A stretch of 7,344 nucleotides of DNA from Phycisphaerales bacterium UBA6054 (GTDB lineage: Bacteria; Planctomycetota; Phycisphaerae; Phycisphaerales; UBA1924), in the NCBI GenBank assembly GCA_002429045.1, contig DIYM01000146.1, positions 1 to 7,344 of the forward strand. The letters run 5' to 3'. Every line of letters begins with the position of its first letter. The first letter of the stretch is position 1. Shown here one piece after another: positions 5,757 through 7,344 of the stretch. The position numbers and the translations under genes are program-made. The notes beneath the pieces are model-generated. The model did not search any database, was not told the DNA's origin, and saw only the letters and a program-made list of their open reading frames with translations.

Positions 5757-7160
5757 TCAGCGGGGTTTCTCGAACCCGAGTTGTGTGGCGGCTTCCCAGG
5801 CGGGATCGGACCAGGGGGCGATGCGTGTGACTTCGATCAGGGCCTCGCGGCGTCGTTGTGGCGTGGCGTCGGGATCGATCGCATCGAGGGCATCGCGGGC
5901 GGCGCGGGCGGCTTGCGCGATGGCCTGGCGGCGGGGTTCGTCGACCCACCGGAGGGCTTCTGCGAACCGCTCGGGTGTGGGCATGGCGTGGGCCATGCCT
6001 TCGATGACATCGAGTTGGATGTTGATGCCGTCTTTCTGCATCATGCGTGCGCGTCGGGACATCTCGGGCTCGTTGAAGTCCTGGTCGCCTGTGATGGCCC
6101 GGATGCGGCGCTCTTTCAGGGCGGCGAAGGCTTTGGCGGGCGGGCGTCCGAGCCGGGCGGGCCAGCGGGTGCTGCCGTTGCCCGTGGGGACGAGGTGGTA
6201 GGAGTCGAGCCCGACGATGGGGACGGCTCCGGCGAAGGTGCCGGGCATGGCGATCTGGAGGATGGATGCGCAGCGCGCGCCGCCGGACATGCCGGTGACG
6301 TAGATGCGGGACTCGTCGGTGGTCATGCGCCGCCTGGCGGTCTCGATGGCGTCGAGCATGAGTTGGAGCCGGTCGGAGAGTTCGCGTCGGTTGCCGGCGT
6401 TGCTGGCGCCGACGGCGAGGAGGTTGAGTTCGTCGAGCGCGGGCTCGAGCATGGGCGGGATGCGGCCGTCGGGCGATGGGGAGACCCAGACGAGGATGCC
6501 GTGGGGTTCGTTGGGATCGAATGTGCGGGGCGTCCGGATGTGGATGGTCTCGTCGGCGAGGTTCCTGGTGAGTTCTGGGTAGTTGGCTCGGAAGAGGCGT
6601 CGGCGGGTGGCTCGGTCGAGGGTGACCGGCGACGGATCGGCGTTGCCGTCGAAGCTGGCGCGGGCGTTGGGCTGGAGGGGCTGTGTCGGTGTGGCGGACC
6701 AGCGGTGGATGCCGAGCGATTCGACGGGGGCGTCGGCGAGGAGGCGTGGATCGGCGCCGGGGTCGTCGAGAGCGCGGACGGCGTAGCGGTCGTCTGCGAG
6801 ATGCAGGACCTCGGCCCTTGCCGAGGAAGCACCCCGGGACATGTGGAGGACCGCGAGGGTGCGGGACCCCGGGAGGGCCGCCGGCGCGGGGACGTTCCCG
6901 AGTGCGCGCCGGAGGGTGACCAGGTCTTGTGTGTCGAGGTCTTCGAGGTGGCCCGAGAGCGCCGCGAGCATCGGGGACCGGGCGATGTCTGGGGGGATCG
7001 GCTCGGCGGATCGGGCGGCGTGGACTCGGGCGGGGGGCTTGTCGGCGACGCGGAAGGGGTCGGTCGGGCGTGATTCGGCGATGGCGTGGGCGGCTGCGAG
7101 GGCGATGGCCAGGGGCGCGACGAGGCGTGCGAGTCGGACGGTTGTGGGTGCGCCTGGCAT
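5757..7160 (-). CDS. Secreted alpha/beta-hydrolase (esterase/PHB-depolymerase-like)
   Basis: This 467-residue protein starts with a signal peptide (Arg9/Arg12, then an Ala/Leu core; likely cut near AIA|ES, residue 28), so it should act outside the cytoplasmic membrane. Residues about 30-200 match no domain I recognise. The hydrolase core follows: GILVWVSPSPDGR (221-233), the nucleophile elbow RIYVTGMSGGARCAS with Ser292 in GxSxG, and AVPIVGLDSYH (312-322). The acid region is ITGDQDFN (356-363, Asp359 or Asp361), and His391 lies in EGMAHAMP. This order and spacing fit esterases of the feruloyl esterase/PHB depolymerase-like group. A charged, Ala-rich tail (about 407-467) follows. It is first in the minus-strand cluster and its ATG has no Shine-Dalgarno. 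The catalytic triad is visible by motif; the substrate is unknown. A non-catalytic role is unlikely because all three residues are kept. Confidence 0.82.
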   Translation of the reverse strand: MPGAPTTVRLARLVAPLAIALAAAHAIAESRPTDPFRVADKPPARVHAARSAEPIPPDIARSPMLAALSGHLEDLDTQDLVTLRRALGNVPAPAALPGSRTLAVLHMSRGASSARAEVLHLADDRYAVRALDDPGADPRLLADAPVESLGIHRWSATPTQPLQPNARASFDGNADPSPVTLDRATRRRLFRANYPELTRNLADETIHIRTPRTFDPNEPHGILVWVSPSPDGRIPPMLEPALDELNLLAVGASNAGNRRELSDRLQLMLDAIETARRRMTTDESRIYVTGMSGGARCASILQIAMPGTFAGAVPIVGLDSYHLVPTGNGSTRWPARLGRPPAKAFAALKERRIRAITGDQDFNEPEMSRRARMMQKDGINIQLDVIEGMAHAMPTPERFAEALRWVDEPRRQAIAQAARAARDALDAIDPDATPQRRREALIEVTRIAPWSDPAWEAATQLGFEKPR

Positions 7161-7165
7161 GGTGG

Positions 7166-7171
7166 TGTATA
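7166..7171 (-). promoter_or_regulatory. Candidate -10 hexamer TATACA just upstream of the hydrolase start
   Basis: Read on the minus strand, TATACA (7171-7166, within the palindrome GTATAC) is followed by CCACC and then the ATG at 7160. It is AT-rich against a very GC-rich background. Its 5-base distance to the ATG would place the transcript start at the start codon (a leaderless message). No good -35 is visible at 16-18 bp, so this is tentative. Confidence 0.35.
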
Positions 7172-7245
7172 CGGGCCGCGTGGAGTGCGGGTTTTGCGTG
7201 GCGTTGGGGGTGGGGTGGTTGGGGTGCTGGAGGGCCGGGCGGGGG

Positions 7246-7273
7246 TTGACCGATCGTGTCTGGGCGCTAATGT
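7246..7273 (+). promoter_or_regulatory. Probable sigma70-type promoter of the tRNA-Asn gene
   Basis: TTGACC (7246-7251) matches the -35 consensus at five of six bases. It lies 16 bp before TAATGT (7268-7273), an acceptable -10 in this GC-rich setting. Transcription would start near 7280, about 20 bases ahead of the mature tRNA 5' end at 7302. Confidence 0.55.
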
Positions 7274-7301
7274 TGTGGCCGTCGGTTTGCGCCGGCGGCA
7301 G

Positions 7302-7344
<43 letters not shown>

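Larger units (their letters stand above)
2142..7160 (-). other. Four-gene operon: hydrolase, aminotransferase, glycerate kinase, FAD oxidoreductase
   Basis: Four same-strand genes follow one another with gaps of 13, 2 and 9 bp, too short for internal terminators or ordinary promoters. One message starting near 7160 and ending past 2142 is expected. The three downstream products are cytoplasmic enzymes of amino-acid and three-carbon metabolism, while the first is exported. A common pathway is not proven. Confidence 0.8.

Noticed and set aside
5385..7073. A 562-codon open frame on the plus strand
   Set aside because: It is antisense to the hydrolase and aminotransferase genes, shows no domain motif, and changes composition where the real genes change.
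7161..7301. Attachment site or integrated element next to the tRNA gene
   Set aside because: No integrase, no direct repeat of a tRNA 3' end and no change of composition are visible; the tRNA 3' end is outside the window.

Overview
The window looks like an ordinary chromosomal stretch of a very GC-rich bacterium. My best guess is a planctomycete, perhaps of the Phycisphaerae type. This rests on general impression: high GC, almost no recognisable Shine-Dalgarno sequences, a secreted beta-helix protein with long glycine-rich loops, and a secreted esterase with long unassigned flanks. No marker gene is present to prove the phylum.

Layout. Positions 1-1246 (minus) hold the N-terminal 415 residues of a secreted, DUF1565-like beta-helix protein with huge Gly/Asn/Ser-rich insertions; its 3' end lies outside the window. 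A 169-bp divergent intergenic region with interleaved inverted repeats (1247-1415) separates it from a plus-strand nucleoside hydrolase of the MTA/SAH nucleosidase family (1416-2159) that resembles the plant MTN type. This gene runs head-on into a four-gene minus-strand cluster, and the two facing stop regions overlap by 18 bp. In transcription order the cluster is a secreted alpha/beta hydrolase (7160-5757), a YbdL/kynurenine-type PLP aminotransferase (5743-4514), a glycerate 2-kinase of the DUF4147/MOFRL family (4511-3351) and a DAO-family FAD oxidoreductase (3341-2142). Gaps of 13, 2 and 9 bp make this almost certainly one operon. A plus-strand tRNA-Asn(GUU) with a plausible sigma70-type promoter begins at 7302 and is cut by the window edge after its anticodon stem.

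How the genes may work together. The three cytoplasmic enzymes of the operon can be read as an amino-acid/amine catabolic set: transamination to a 2-oxo acid, oxidation of an amine or amino acid, and phosphorylation of glycerate into glycolysis. No hydroxypyruvate or tartronate-semialdehyde reductase is present to close such a path, so the link is inference. The facing MTA nucleosidase and the methionine-type aminotransferase could both serve methionine salvage. I found no mobile element, CRISPR array, defence system or other clearly new system. The most curious items are the glycine-rich beta-helix protein, the repeats in the divergent intergenic region, and start sites that suggest leaderless or SD-free translation.
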